Source: Methylomonas methanica (GTDB lineage: Bacteria > Pseudomonadota > Gammaproteobacteria > Methylococcales > Methylomonadaceae). Taken from it: 32,095 nt of DNA. The position numbers and the translations under genes were made by a program. The notes beneath the pieces were generated by a model that worked only from the letters and a program-made list of their open reading frames with translations, did not search any database and had not been told where the DNA came from. Location of the stretch: NCBI RefSeq assembly GCF_001644035.1, contig NZ_LUUG01000091.1:1-32095 (forward strand), given 5' to 3'. This document shows positions 16,691 through 25,639 of this stretch, piece by piece. Within the stretch, counting starts at the first letter, position 1. The number at the start of each line of letters is the position of its first letter.

Positions 16691-18049
16691 TCAGTCAATC
16701 GCTTTGGCTTTATTTGCCACTAAGACTTTATCGATTCGAGTCCCATCAATATCGACAACTTCGAAATACCAGTCTTCATATATAAAGTTGTCGGCTACTC
16801 GTGGAATTTTCTCAAGGAAATATAAAATAAACCCGCCCACTGTGTTGAAAGAATTGGCTGTCTCGCCTGGAAACTGGCTAGTCATACCGATGACCGATTT
16901 CAATCGGTTGATCGATAAACCGCCATCCACTAGCCATGAACCATCGTCGCGCTGCACCACATCAGGATCAAAGTCGTCATCTGCTGTCGGCATGTCACCA
17001 ACGATGGCTTTCAGTACGTCGCTTAGGGTGACCAAGCCTTCCAAGTCGCCGTATTCATTGACGATCAGTGCAAAATCGCAGCGCTTTTCCCTGAAAAACT
17101 CTAAAAGATGCGGAAGTGTTAAGGAGTCTGGGATATAAAGTGGTGTACGCAGCGCGTTGGCAATGTCCGCTGTTCCACCATTCATCAGGGTTTTCAATAA
17201 ATCACTGCGTTGCAATATACCCAGCACATTATCCAGACCATCGCGGCAAACCAACGCTCTTGAATACGGACAATCGGCGATCAAACTATTCACCTCATGA
17301 CTGTCATCGGCTAAATCGATGACAAAAATATCCTTGCGAGTGGTCATGATGGCACCGACGCGCTGTTCATCCAGTTTCATTACATTGGAAACCAAATGTC
17401 CTTCACTGGCATGAAACACCCCAGCTTCCGAACCCATATCCATCAGTATTTTGATTTCTTCGTTGGTGACTGTGGCCTGTGGCGGTTGGTTTGCTCTCAT
17501 GATGCGCAACAGTAAACTGCTGGATGAAGACAGTAGCCAAACCAAAGGGCTGGCAACCAGTGCCAAGGCATTCATCGGCCTAGCCACAAACAGCGCAATG
17601 CCTTCCGGGCTTAGCAAGGCCAGACGTTTGGGAACCAGTTCACCGACTACAACCGAAAAATAGGTAATCAAAATGACGGTCGCCACCAAGGCCAGGCTTT
17701 CGGCATACGGCACTAAAAGCGGTAATTGATTGAATTGCCCGATTAATGGCTCGGTCAGCGCATCCTCGCCCAGTGCGCCACTCAAGATCCCGACCGAGGT
17801 AATGCCGACTTGTACCGTCGATAAAAAACGCGAAGGTTCATCGTGCAATTTCAAGGCGGCATCCGCACCGGCCCGTTTTTCATCGGCCAACTTTTGCAGC
17901 CTAGCTTTGCCGGATGAGACCAGCGACATTTCCGACATGGCGAAAATGCCGTTGATTAAAATCAATATCAAAATAAGGGCTATATCCACTTGGTTAACCG
18001 CCTCGTTCCGCAAAAATACGGTCCGAGAATTAAAAGTTAAAATGACCAC
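16691..18049 (-). CDS. DUF21-CBS-CorC_HlyC (CNNM-like) transporter
   Basis: Up to 452 residues. An N-terminal DUF21/CNNM membrane domain (DIALILILILINGIFAMSEMSLVSSGKARL, about 22-200) is followed by two CBS domains (about 215-335, including RVGAIMTTRKDIFVIDL and CDFALIVNEYGDLEGLVTLSDVL) and a C-terminal CorC_HlyC domain (DDGSWLVDGGLSINRL onward). Such proteins are linked to Mg2+ or other divalent cation efflux, and the CBS pair usually binds nucleotides. The furthest start is GTG 18049. GTG 17989, giving the usual family N-terminus, is at least as likely. The gene diverges from the response regulator and has, 130 bp upstream, a copy of the direct-repeat promoter shared with the lipoprotein and carbonic anhydrase genes. 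Confidence 0.87.
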   Translation of the reverse strand: MVILTFNSRTVFLRNEAVNQVDIALILILILINGIFAMSEMSLVSSGKARLQKLADEKRAGADAALKLHDEPSRFLSTVQVGITSVGILSGALGEDALTEPLIGQFNQLPLLVPYAESLALVATVILITYFSVVVGELVPKRLALLSPEGIALFVARPMNALALVASPLVWLLSSSSSLLLRIMRANQPPQATVTNEEIKILMDMGSEAGVFHASEGHLVSNVMKLDEQRVGAIMTTRKDIFVIDLADDSHEVNSLIADCPYSRALVCRDGLDNVLGILQRSDLLKTLMNGGTADIANALRTPLYIPDSLTLPHLLEFFREKRCDFALIVNEYGDLEGLVTLSDVLKAIVGDMPTADDDFDPDVVQRDDGSWLVDGGLSINRLKSVIGMTSQFPGETANSFNTVGGFILYFLEKIPRVADNFIYEDWYFEVVDIDGTRIDKVLVANKAKAID

Positions 18050-18180
18050 TGTTAACTAACTTTCGAATAAGCCATAACCTGCATGACTGGTTACGCCGTT
18101 ACAAAGGGTTCAACAGAAATTCCAGACTACATGCTTTAACAACTCGAAAACCAAACCATTGAATTCAAGCAAACCTTGCC

Positions 18181-18213
18181 ATCATATCCAAACAAGCTTT
18201 CATGAACCTTACA
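18181..18213 (-). promoter_or_regulatory. Response-regulator box and -10, site 3
   Basis: On the minus strand: TGTAAGGT (18213-18206), 3 bp, TGAAAGCT (18202-18195), 8 bp, TATGAT (18186-18181). Half-sites are 11 bp apart and the distance to the -10 is the same as in the sites at 20300 and 20604. Each half-site has one mismatch to TGAAAGGT. It points to the CorC-type gene and also overlaps the upstream region of the regulator gene, so it could serve autoregulation. Confidence 0.65.
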
Positions 18214-18232
18214 ACTACCCAGAGGCCTGCCA

Positions 18233-18907
18233 ATGAGAATCCTGTTGGTCGAAGATGATGCCGTTCTAGGTGACGGTTTGTCACGTAGCCTTGGCGATTG
18301 GGGATTCGATGTGACGCTCGCGGAGACCGGAACTTATGCGAACAGCGCATTATGCACTCAACCCTACGACTTGTTGATACTGGATCTTGGGTTGCCGGAT
18401 ATGGATGGACGTGAGGTGTTAAGACAGTTGCGCACCCGAAAGTCAGCGATTCCAGTATTGATATTGACAGCCCGTGACGGACTTAACGACCGGGTTGGCG
18501 GTCTGGAGTTAGGGGCCGACGATTACATGACCAAGCCATTCGAGCTTCGGGAGTTAGAAGCGCGCGTCAGAGCGCTGCTGCGTCGCAGTCACGGCGGTTT
18601 TGATAACGACATCCGGTTTGGCCGACTGACACTGAATATCCGCGATCAGCAAATTATGGCCGATGGCATAGCGTTGGGATTGCCACCCAGGGAATACGGC
18701 GTACTGGAAGCATTATTACTGCAAAGCGGACGCGTAGTCAGTAAGGACAGTATTGCTCAACGGCTTGCCGTGCGCTCGGAAGAACTCGCCGACAATGCGA
18801 TTGAGGTTTACGTTCATCGGCTTCGCAAACGTTTGGAGCCTCTGAGTATCAGTATTCGCACTGTGCGAGGACTGGGTTATCTACTGGAGCACTCTGATGA
18901 TGAATAA
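18233..18907 (+). CDS. OmpR-family response regulator, TctD/QseB-like
   Basis: A 224-residue regulator. The receiver domain has Asp8, Asp9, the phosphoacceptor Asp51 (in LILDLGLPDMDG), Thr79 and Lys101 (in TKPFE). The C-terminal winged helix (about 125-220) ends RTVRGLGYLLE, as usual for the OmpR/PhoB group. ATG 18233 has AGAGG 7 nt before. The kinase gene overlaps its end by 11 bp. OmpR-type regulators bind direct repeats 10-11 bp apart, which fits the three sites at 18181, 20300 and 20604. Confidence 0.93.
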   Translation: MRILLVEDDAVLGDGLSRSLGDWGFDVTLAETGTYANSALCTQPYDLLILDLGLPDMDGREVLRQLRTRKSAIPVLILTARDGLNDRVGGLELGADDYMTKPFELRELEARVRALLRRSHGGFDNDIRFGRLTLNIRDQQIMADGIALGLPPREYGVLEALLLQSGRVVSKDSIAQRLAVRSEELADNAIEVYVHRLRKRLEPLSISIRTVRGLGYLLEHSDDE

Positions 18908-20282
18908 GCCCAAAAGCCTCAGGGCGCAGTTGCTCTCGAAGCTGACCTTGCCCCTGTTGTTTGTTGTCATATTGGATGCTGCGGCGTCTTACTATGTCGC
19001 CACGCATTTTACGAATCAAGCCTATGATCGCTGGCTACTGGATTCTGCCAAATCCTTGGTGCAAGAGGTCAAGGCACAACAGGATCATGTTACATTCGAA
19101 TTACCCCCCATCGCTGTGGAAGTGTTCCGCTGGGATGATATGGATGAAACCTTCTATAAGGTGGAATCACAAATGACCGGTTTTATGGCGGGGGATGATG
19201 GCCTTCCCAGTCCATCCATTTCAGAATTAAACAAGGATCAACCGTTATTTTTCGATGGCGAAATCGACGAGCAACCGGTCAGAGTGGTGTCGGTGCTCAC
19301 CGTGCCCAAAACCAGCACCGAGCATGTCATTGTCTCGGTGGCGGAAACCGTCAACAAGCGGCGTAACATGATGAGCGAATTGTTGATCGCGGTTATCCTG
19401 CCGCAGATTTTGCTGGTGTTGATTACCGGCTTTCATATTTGGACCGGCGTCAATCGAGGCCTGAGCCCCCTCAATGACTTGGCACGGATGATCGCGCGCC
19501 GCTCGGCCAAGGAATTCGATCCTATTGCCGATGCCGGCGTGCCGCTGGAAGTGCGGTCGCTCACTAATACCATCAACGCGTTGCTGCAACGGTTGGGATC
19601 GACACTGATTACGCAACAGCGCTTCATTGAAAACGCGGCGCATCAACTCAGAACGCCATTGGCAGGTCTAAAGATACAGGCGGAACGGGCGCTCAGCGCC
19701 GACAACCCGGAAAGCATGCGGCTGGCACTGACGCATATCAAAAACTCTACCAATCGCCTCGCTCACTTAAACACCCAGCTATTAGTATTGGCTCGATCGG
19801 AGTCGATTTCACATAGTGCACCGGAGTTACGGCTGATAGACCTTACTCGATTGGTACGTGAATGTTGTATGGACTGGGTGCCTAAAGCATTGGATAGCAA
19901 AATCGAACTCGGCTTTGAGGCACCGGGCAACATCGTACAGGTCAGTGGTGATGACGTACTGCTGCGCGAACTGTTAGGCAATTTATTGGACAACGCGATC
20001 AGCTACGGCAAGGCCGGTGGCCATATCAGTGTCAGCATCGAGTCTGCCCCGCATGCCAAGTTGATCGTGGAAGATGACGGTCCGGGCATTCCTTTAAGCG
20101 AACAAGACAAGATTTTCGAGCGCTTCTATCGTGTGCCGGGCAGTCCCGGAGACGGCTGTGGACTGGGTCTGGCCATCGTCAAGGAAATTGCAGATTTGCA
20201 TGACGCTTCTATCAGTATTCGCAGTCGATCCGAAGCGGACTACGGTACGCGAATCGAAGCTGTCTTTACCGACCACGTTTAA
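18897..20282 (+). CDS. Sensor histidine kinase, TctE/QseC-like
   Basis: A 461-residue inner-membrane kinase. Helices at about 14-35 and 160-182 enclose a periplasmic domain of about 125 residues, resembling the 2CSK_N sensor domain. A HAMP-like linker follows, then the H-box NAAHQLRTPLAGLK with phosphoacceptor His249, an N-box (LLGNLLDNAISYG) and the ATP lid motifs VEDDGPGIP and GCGLGLAIVKEI. The start may be ATG 18897 or 18900; both overlap the regulator stop, so the two are translationally coupled. The sensed ligand is unknown. In TctE the input relates to tricarboxylates, but nothing here supports that. Confidence 0.93.
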   Translation: MMNKPKSLRAQLLSKLTLPLLFVVILDAAASYYVATHFTNQAYDRWLLDSAKSLVQEVKAQQDHVTFELPPIAVEVFRWDDMDETFYKVESQMTGFMAGDDGLPSPSISELNKDQPLFFDGEIDEQPVRVVSVLTVPKTSTEHVIVSVAETVNKRRNMMSELLIAVILPQILLVLITGFHIWTGVNRGLSPLNDLARMIARRSAKEFDPIADAGVPLEVRSLTNTINALLQRLGSTLITQQRFIENAAHQLRTPLAGLKIQAERALSADNPESMRLALTHIKNSTNRLAHLNTQLLVLARSESISHSAPELRLIDLTRLVRECCMDWVPKALDSKIELGFEAPGNIVQVSGDDVLLRELLGNLLDNAISYGKAGGHISVSIESAPHAKLIVEDDGPGIPLSEQDKIFERFYRVPGSPGDGCGLGLAIVKEIADLHDASISIRSRSEADYGTRIEAVFTDHV

Positions 20283-20299
20283 CAACAAACCAGACTGTT

Positions 20300-20332
20300 T
20301 GAAAGGTTGCTGAAAGGTATAGACGCTATGAT
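20300..20332 (+). promoter_or_regulatory. Response-regulator box and -10, site 1
   Basis: TGAAAGGT at 20300-20307 and again at 20311-20318 (11 bp period), then 8 bp and TATGAT at 20327-20332. No -35 consensus is present; the repeat occupies that place, as in activator-dependent promoters of the PhoB/OmpR type. It starts 18 bp after the kinase stop and lies before the small lipoprotein gene. Confidence 0.75.
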
Positions 20333-20365
20333 CACTCTCCGACCTAATCAATAACGCAAATTTCA

Positions 20366-20494
20366 ATGCATTCCAACGAACATCTCAAACGCTTGATTTA
20401 TTCGACTTTGCTAGTCTTCAGCCTGATGTTGGTAGCCGGTTGCGCTCAACATAACCCCGAACCTGTCGATCAATCCTCGTCAACAACGGCTTAG
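20366..20494 (+). CDS. Small lipoprotein, 42 aa, SSSTTA family
   Basis: A 42-residue peptide: polar/basic N-terminus, hydrophobic segment (about 10-24), lipobox LVAGC with Cys26, and a 17-residue mature part (CAQHNPEPVDQSSSTTA). It should be lipidated in the envelope. The tail matches the peptide at 392-526, and the CxQxNPE motif is shared with 836-1192. It follows its own response-regulator-type promoter with a leader of about 27 nt and no strong Shine-Dalgarno. Position just after a sensor kinase and before the co-regulated carbonic anhydrase suggests a role in signalling, stress or feedback on the kinase. That is inference; the function is unknown. Confidence 0.72.
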   Translation: MHSNEHLKRLIYSTLLVFSLMLVAGCAQHNPEPVDQSSSTTA

Positions 20495-20603
20495 AACGCC
20501 AAAAACAAAACTCATTTCCCCGCAAAGCCTTCGAAAACTCATCAGGCCTAACTCATTGCAATAGCCTTTCCCAGAAAAAGATTAATCGTCAGCAAATACA
20601 CTT

Positions 20604-20636
20604 TGAAAGGTTTATGAAAGGTTAGGTCAGTACGAT
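20604..20636 (+). promoter_or_regulatory. Response-regulator box and -10, site 2
   Basis: TGAAAGGT at 20604-20611 and at 20615-20622, then 8 bp and TACGAT at 20631-20636. Both half-sites are identical to those of site 1 and the geometry is the same. Transcription would begin near 20643, about 37 nt before the TTG start of the carbonic anhydrase, so the gene cannot start at the upstream in-frame GTG at 20638. Confidence 0.75.
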
Positions 20637-20679
20637 AGTGTGTTGTTCATCACAGATTCGGTCATATCAAGGAGCGCGT

Positions 20680-21315
20680 TTGCTTACCCCTGCCAAATTA
20701 CTTTTAGAAAACAGAGCTTGGTCTGAAGACTTGTTGGCGAGAGATCCCGACTACTTCATCGATCTGGCCAAAGAGCAATGCCCTGAATTTCTTTGGATAG
20801 GCTGTTCAGATAGCCGGGTACCTGCTGAAACAGTAGTACACGCCCAGCCCGGTGAAATATTCGTGCACCGCAATATTGCCAATCAGGTGATCATCACTGA
20901 TTTCAATTGCCTGAGCGTGCTGCAATACGCCATGGTCGTGCTCAAGGTTAAACACATTATCGTTTGTGGTCATTACGGGTGTGGCGGTGTAAAAGCCGCG
21001 CTTCAACCTCAAAAATCCGATTTGGTCATCACCAATAAATGGCTGATGCACATCAAAGATGTTTATCGTCTTCATCAAGACGAATTGGAACACCTCGATC
21101 CAGCAAAAAAAACTGATCGCCTGATCGAGTTGAATATTATCGAACAGGTCTATCGATTGGCGCATACCTCCATCGTCCAATCCGCTTGGAAACATCATGG
21201 ACATAAGCCTACTTTGCACGGTTGGGTGTACGGCCTAAACGATGGGCTGATCCAAGAGTTGATAAAACTTGACCATAACACTCACATTCATCCGATTTAT
21301 CAATACGCCGATTGA
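20680..21315 (+). CDS. Beta-class carbonic anhydrase
   Basis: A 211-residue cytoplasmic enzyme, close to the length of E. coli Can, interconverting CO2 and bicarbonate. Zinc ligands and catalytic residues are visible: Cys42, Asp44 and Arg46 in CSDSRVP, and His98 and Cys101 in HYGCGGV. The start is TTG 20680, set by AAGGAG at 20669-20674 and by the promoter at 20604-20636; the longer frame from GTG 20638 would begin before the predicted transcript. The adaptor gene follows after 44 bp, so the enzyme heads the RND operon. That is an unusual partner for a carbonic anhydrase. It may supply bicarbonate and protons when the envelope or pH is stressed. Confidence 0.92.
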   Translation: MLTPAKLLLENRAWSEDLLARDPDYFIDLAKEQCPEFLWIGCSDSRVPAETVVHAQPGEIFVHRNIANQVIITDFNCLSVLQYAMVVLKVKHIIVCGHYGCGGVKAALQPQKSDLVITNKWLMHIKDVYRLHQDELEHLDPAKKTDRLIELNIIEQVYRLAHTSIVQSAWKHHGHKPTLHGWVYGLNDGLIQELIKLDHNTHIHPIYQYAD

Positions 21316-21359
21316 CGTTCGCGCCCTGTGCCGGCGACTTAATTTGCTCATCACTTGAA

Positions 21360-22460
21360 ATGAAAAACATCCAAATACTGTTGGTTTTATGCTTTCTGAG
21401 CACCTCGTCCTGCAACTCCGAAAAACAGCCCGAGGCAGTCGATACCCATGAAGTAATCAATCCCATCGTCAAAGACACCAGCTACGATAGTGAATATGTT
21501 GCCGAAATCCAGTCGGTGAAATATGTCGAAGTCAGGAGCCGGATCAAAGGCCACATTGAAAAAATTCATGTCGATGAAGGTCAGGCGGTCAAGGAAGGCC
21601 AACTGTTGTTTACCCTGAGCTTCATGGAGTTCGAAAAAGAGCTGCAAAAAGCCCATGCCGCTCATAAAAGCGCCCAGGCTGATTTAAAGGCCGCAGAAGT
21701 CGAGTTGAGTAATGTCAAACGGCTGCTGGAAAAAAATATCGTGGCCGAAGGTGAATTTGAAGTGGCCAAAGCCAAGGTTGAGGCGCTAAGAGCCGATATG
21801 GAAGAAGCCGCTGCCAACCAGGAACAGGTAGCTTTGAATCTGTCCTTTGCACATATCAAGGCCCCGTTCAACGGTTACGTCAACCGGATTCCTAACAAGG
21901 TTGGCAGTTTGATCGCCGATGGGGACATGTTGACCTCGATTTCCGACAATCGGGAAGTATTTGCGTATTTCAATCTCTCAGAAATCGACTATCTCAATTA
22001 TGTGTCGGCCAGCGATAAACAGGCCGATAAGGTTAGCTTGAAGCTGGCCAATCAAACGCTGTACCCGCATAGCGGAAAAATCGAAATGATCGAAAGTGAA
22101 TTCGATCATGCCACCGGCAACATCGCCTTCAGAGCCCGCTTCCCTAATCCGGATGGCCTGTTGAAACACGGTTCGAATGGCAAGGTGGTGATCAATAAAC
22201 AACTCACGAATCCCTTGCTGATCCCACAAAAATCCACCTTTGAAATTCAAGACAAGTTGTACGTGTTTGTGGTCGACAAGGACGACACATTAAGGCAGCG
22301 CAATATTGTTCCGCGTATGCAATTGACCGATTTTTATGTTGTGGAATCCGGTTTGTCCCCGAACGAAAAAATAGTCTACGAAGGTGTCGAAAACGCCAAA
22401 GACGGCAGCAAAATAACCCCTGTTCCGATTGATTTAGCGACTGCCATGTCTCAACAATAA
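21360..22460 (+). CDS. RND efflux periplasmic adaptor lipoprotein
   Basis: A 366-residue membrane-fusion protein. The signal peptide ends in a lipobox (STSSC, Cys17), giving an inner-membrane lipoprotein. The split lipoyl domain (VRSRIKGHIEKIHVDEGQAVKEGQLLF and FAHIKAPFNGYVNRIPNKVG) encloses an alpha-helical hairpin of about 80 residues, followed by beta-barrel and membrane-proximal domains. ATG 21360 is preferred to the upstream in-frame start at 21312, because only this one starts the signal peptide. It bridges the RND pump and the outer-membrane factor encoded next, with gaps of 14 and 6 bp. Confidence 0.93.
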   Translation: MKNIQILLVLCFLSTSSCNSEKQPEAVDTHEVINPIVKDTSYDSEYVAEIQSVKYVEVRSRIKGHIEKIHVDEGQAVKEGQLLFTLSFMEFEKELQKAHAAHKSAQADLKAAEVELSNVKRLLEKNIVAEGEFEVAKAKVEALRADMEEAAANQEQVALNLSFAHIKAPFNGYVNRIPNKVGSLIADGDMLTSISDNREVFAYFNLSEIDYLNYVSASDKQADKVSLKLANQTLYPHSGKIEMIESEFDHATGNIAFRARFPNPDGLLKHGSNGKVVINKQLTNPLLIPQKSTFEIQDKLYVFVVDKDDTLRQRNIVPRMQLTDFYVVESGLSPNEKIVYEGVENAKDGSKITPVPIDLATAMSQQ

Positions 22461-22474
22461 GCGAGCTATACCAC

Positions 22475-25400
22475 ATGATAACCACCAGATTCATTCATCG
22501 TCCGGTGCTATCCATCGTGATGGCTATTTTGACCATTTTGATTGGCCTGCTGTCTGTCACCCGGCTTTCAGTTACACAGTTTCCGGAAATTGCGCCGCCT
22601 GAAGTCACCGTCACCACCAAATTTATCGGCGCCAACGCCGAAGCGTGCGTCAAAGCGGTGGTCACGCCGCTGGAACGTGCCATCAACGGTGTACCGGGTA
22701 TGGCGTATATGTCCTCGGTGTCGGGCAACGACGGGGTCAGCGTGATACAAACTATTTTTAAAGCCGGAACCGATCCGGAAGTGGCATCGGTCAACGTGCA
22801 GAACCGGGTGGCGTCGGTTTTAGATGAACTGCCTGAAGAAGCGATAAAAGCCGGGGTTATTGTCGAAAAAGTCCAAAACAGCATGCTGCTGTATATCAAT
22901 ATTCTCAGCAAGGATCCGACCCTGGATGAAAAGTTTCTTTACAACTTTACCGATATCAATGTTCTCAGAGAGCTGAAACGCATCGAGGGCGTGGGTTTTG
23001 CCGACATTATGGGCGCACGGGAATATGCCATGCGGGTGTGGTTGAAACCCGAGAAATTGCTGATGTACAACATCTCGCCCACCGAGGTCATTGAGACATT
23101 AAGGGCGCAAAATGTCGAGGCCGCACCGGGCAAAATCGGCGAAAGCTCGGGCCGCGAGGGGCAAGCCATGCAATACATTTTGAAATACACCGGCAAATAC
23201 AACACCGTAGAGGAATATGAAAATGTTGTGTTGAGCGGTAAAAGCGATGGCGAAATTTTAAGGCTCAAAGACGTTGCTGAAGTCGCATTCGATTCACAGG
23301 ACTACGATGTGCTCTCCAAAGAAAATGGCCAGCCGTCGGCGGCTATCGTGCTCAAACAGCGCCCCGGCAGCAATGCCAAGGAGGTGATAGCCAATATCAA
23401 AAAAACCATGGAAGACATTAAAGCCAGTTCGTTTCCACCTGGCATGGACTACACCCTGAGTTACGATGTGTCCAAATTTTTGGATGCTTCGATTCACGAA
23501 GTCATCAAAACCTTGCTGGAAGCCTTCGTGTTGGTGGCCTTGGTGGTATTCATTTTTCTGCAGGATGTTCGCTCCACCTTGATTCCGGTCGTCACTGTCC
23601 CGGTTTCACTGATAGGTACGTTTTTCTTCCTGCATGTGATGGGTTTTTCGTTAAATCTGATCACCTTGTTTGCATTGGTACTGGCGATCGGCATCGTCAT
23701 CGACGACTCCATCGTGGTCATCGAAGCGGTGCATGCCAAGCTGGAACAGGGGAATATCGGCCCGAAACGGGCAACTGAACAAGCCATGCGGGACATCAGC
23801 GGCGCGATTGTCGCAATCACCTTGGTAATGTCAGCAGTGTTTTTGCCGGTATCGTTTATGGAAGGCTCGGCCGGCATTTTTTTCCGGCAATTCTCGTTGA
23901 CTATGGCGTTTGCGATTGTGCTATCAGGCATCACCGCGTTGACGCTGACCCCGGCACTTTGCGCCTTTTTTCTGAAAGCCATTCATCACCATGAACCGCA
24001 GCAAAAAACCAGTCTTGAAAAATTCTTCGCCGGATTCAATCGCTGGTACAACGGACTGGCCGAGGGTTATAAAAGCCTGATCAGGCTGATAGCCAATCGC
24101 AGACTGATTACCTTTGGGATATTGCTGGGGTTCTCGTTCGGCGCAGGTTTGATTGGCAACCGCGTACCTTCGGGCTTTATTCCGCAAGAAGATCAAGGGA
24201 CCATCTATGCCAATATCACCACCCCGTCCGGCGCTACGCTGGAACGCACCGAAAAGGTGGTGAATGAAGTACAGCGCATCGCATCACAGATGGACGCTGT
24301 GACCTCAGTTTCCAGCCTGGCAGGGTTCAGCGTACTTTCGGACGGCACCGGGGCGGTTTACGGCATGAATCTTATCAGCTTGAAGGATTGGCAGGATAGA
24401 AGTCTTTCCGATAAGCAGGTGATCAAACAACTCGAGGAAAAGACTCAACATATCAAAGACGGCGGCATCGAGTTTTTTACGCCTCCGCCCGTGCCGGGCT
24501 TCGGTAACTCCAGTGGTTTTGAAATGCGTTTATTGGATAAAACCGGCGGCAGCCTGGAAAAACTGCAGAAAGTGGCCGACGTTTTTGTGGAAGAGTTGAA
24601 TAAGCGACCAGAAATTAGCAATGCCTTTACCACCTTCAACACCAAATTTCCGCAATTTCTATTGCATGTCGATATCGATAAAGCCGCTCAAAAAGGCGTC
24701 ACCACAGAAAATGCCATGAGCACCTTACAAACCTTGATTGGGAGTGAGTACGCCACCAATTTCATCCGCTTTGGTCAAATGTACCGGGTGATGGTGCAAG
24801 CCTTGCCGGAATATCGTGCTCACCCGGATGATTTATTGAAGCTGTATATCAAAAATGATGCCGGCCACATGGTGCCTTTCTCGTCATTTCTGACGATAGA
24901 GAAGGTCTACGGTCCGGAGCAGGTCACCCGCTATAACATGTACACATCGGCCATGATCAACGGCCAGCCGGCCGACGGCTACAGCAGTGGACAGGCCATT
25001 GAAGCGATTAAACAGGTGGCTGCGCAAAAATTGCCTAAAGGCTTTGGTTACGACTGGGCGGGTTCCTCACGCGACGAAGCCAATGCCGGTCACCAGGCTA
25101 TTTATATCTTTCTGATCTGCCTGTTATTTGTTTATCTGCTATTGGCAGCGCAATACGAAAGCTTTCTGTTGCCCATGCCGGTGATTCTGTCCTTGCCTAT
25201 CGGCATCTTTGGTGCTTTGTTCACGCTATGGGTAATGGGGCTGGAAAACAATATCTACGCGCAAATCGCCATGATCATGCTGATCGGCATCCTGGGTAAA
25301 AACGCGATTTTGATTATCGAATTCGCCGCGATGAAACACAAACAAGGCAAGTCACCGTTCGAGGCGGCCATCGAAGGTGCTGTATTGCGTTTACGACCTA

Positions 25401-25633
25401 TCTTGATGACTTCATTTGCCTTTATTGCTGGCCTGATTCCGTTGATGTTCGCTTCCGGTGCCGGCGAGATCGGCAACAACACCCTGGGCTCAGCCGCCGC
25501 TGGCGGCATGATATTTGGCACTATTTTCGGGGTCATAGTTGTTCCGGGACTATATGTGGTGTTTGCCGGTGAGGCCGACAAACATCGACGCGATGATCAA
25601 AAAGAAAAAGCCCCATTTACCGAGACTCTTTGA
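22475..25633 (+). CDS. RND multidrug efflux pump, HAE1 family
   Basis: A 1052-residue inner-membrane pump with the usual 12 helices and two large periplasmic loops. The proton-relay pair Asp410-Asp411 (IGIVIDDSIVVIEAV) and the helix-10 lysine (GILGKNAILIIEFA) are both present, so it should be active. The N-terminus (FIHRPVLSIVMAILTILIGL) and the segment FPEIAPPEVTVTTKFIGANAE are typical. From memory, long stretches resemble the HAE1 type common in Bacteroidota as much as gammaproteobacterial AcrB. It probably exports hydrophobic or amphipathic compounds. It lies in one operon with carbonic anhydrase, adaptor and outer-membrane factor. Confidence 0.95.
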   Translation: MITTRFIHRPVLSIVMAILTILIGLLSVTRLSVTQFPEIAPPEVTVTTKFIGANAEACVKAVVTPLERAINGVPGMAYMSSVSGNDGVSVIQTIFKAGTDPEVASVNVQNRVASVLDELPEEAIKAGVIVEKVQNSMLLYINILSKDPTLDEKFLYNFTDINVLRELKRIEGVGFADIMGAREYAMRVWLKPEKLLMYNISPTEVIETLRAQNVEAAPGKIGESSGREGQAMQYILKYTGKYNTVEEYENVVLSGKSDGEILRLKDVAEVAFDSQDYDVLSKENGQPSAAIVLKQRPGSNAKEVIANIKKTMEDIKASSFPPGMDYTLSYDVSKFLDASIHEVIKTLLEAFVLVALVVFIFLQDVRSTLIPVVTVPVSLIGTFFFLHVMGFSLNLITLFALVLAIGIVIDDSIVVIEAVHAKLEQGNIGPKRATEQAMRDISGAIVAITLVMSAVFLPVSFMEGSAGIFFRQFSLTMAFAIVLSGITALTLTPALCAFFLKAIHHHEPQQKTSLEKFFAGFNRWYNGLAEGYKSLIRLIANRRLITFGILLGFSFGAGLIGNRVPSGFIPQEDQGTIYANITTPSGATLERTEKVVNEVQRIASQMDAVTSVSSLAGFSVLSDGTGAVYGMNLISLKDWQDRSLSDKQVIKQLEEKTQHIKDGGIEFFTPPPVPGFGNSSGFEMRLLDKTGGSLEKLQKVADVFVEELNKRPEISNAFTTFNTKFPQFLLHVDIDKAAQKGVTTENAMSTLQTLIGSEYATNFIRFGQMYRVMVQALPEYRAHPDDLLKLYIKNDAGHMVPFSSFLTIEKVYGPEQVTRYNMYTSAMINGQPADGYSSGQAIEAIKQVAAQKLPKGFGYDWAGSSRDEANAGHQAIYIFLICLLFVYLLLAAQYESFLLPMPVILSLPIGIFGALFTLWVMGLENNIYAQIAMIMLIGILGKNAILIIEFAAMKHKQGKSPFEAAIEGAVLRLRPILMTSFAFIAGLIPLMFASGAGEIGNNTLGSAAAGGMIFGTIFGVIVVPGLYVVFAGEADKHRRDDQKEKAPFTETL

Positions 25634-25639
25634 CCCCCA

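Noticed and set aside
18061-18180. Small gene in the leader of the CorC-type transporter
   Set aside because: Minus-strand ATG frames here stop after fewer than about 12 codons and none encodes a lipobox, unlike the leader of site 1.
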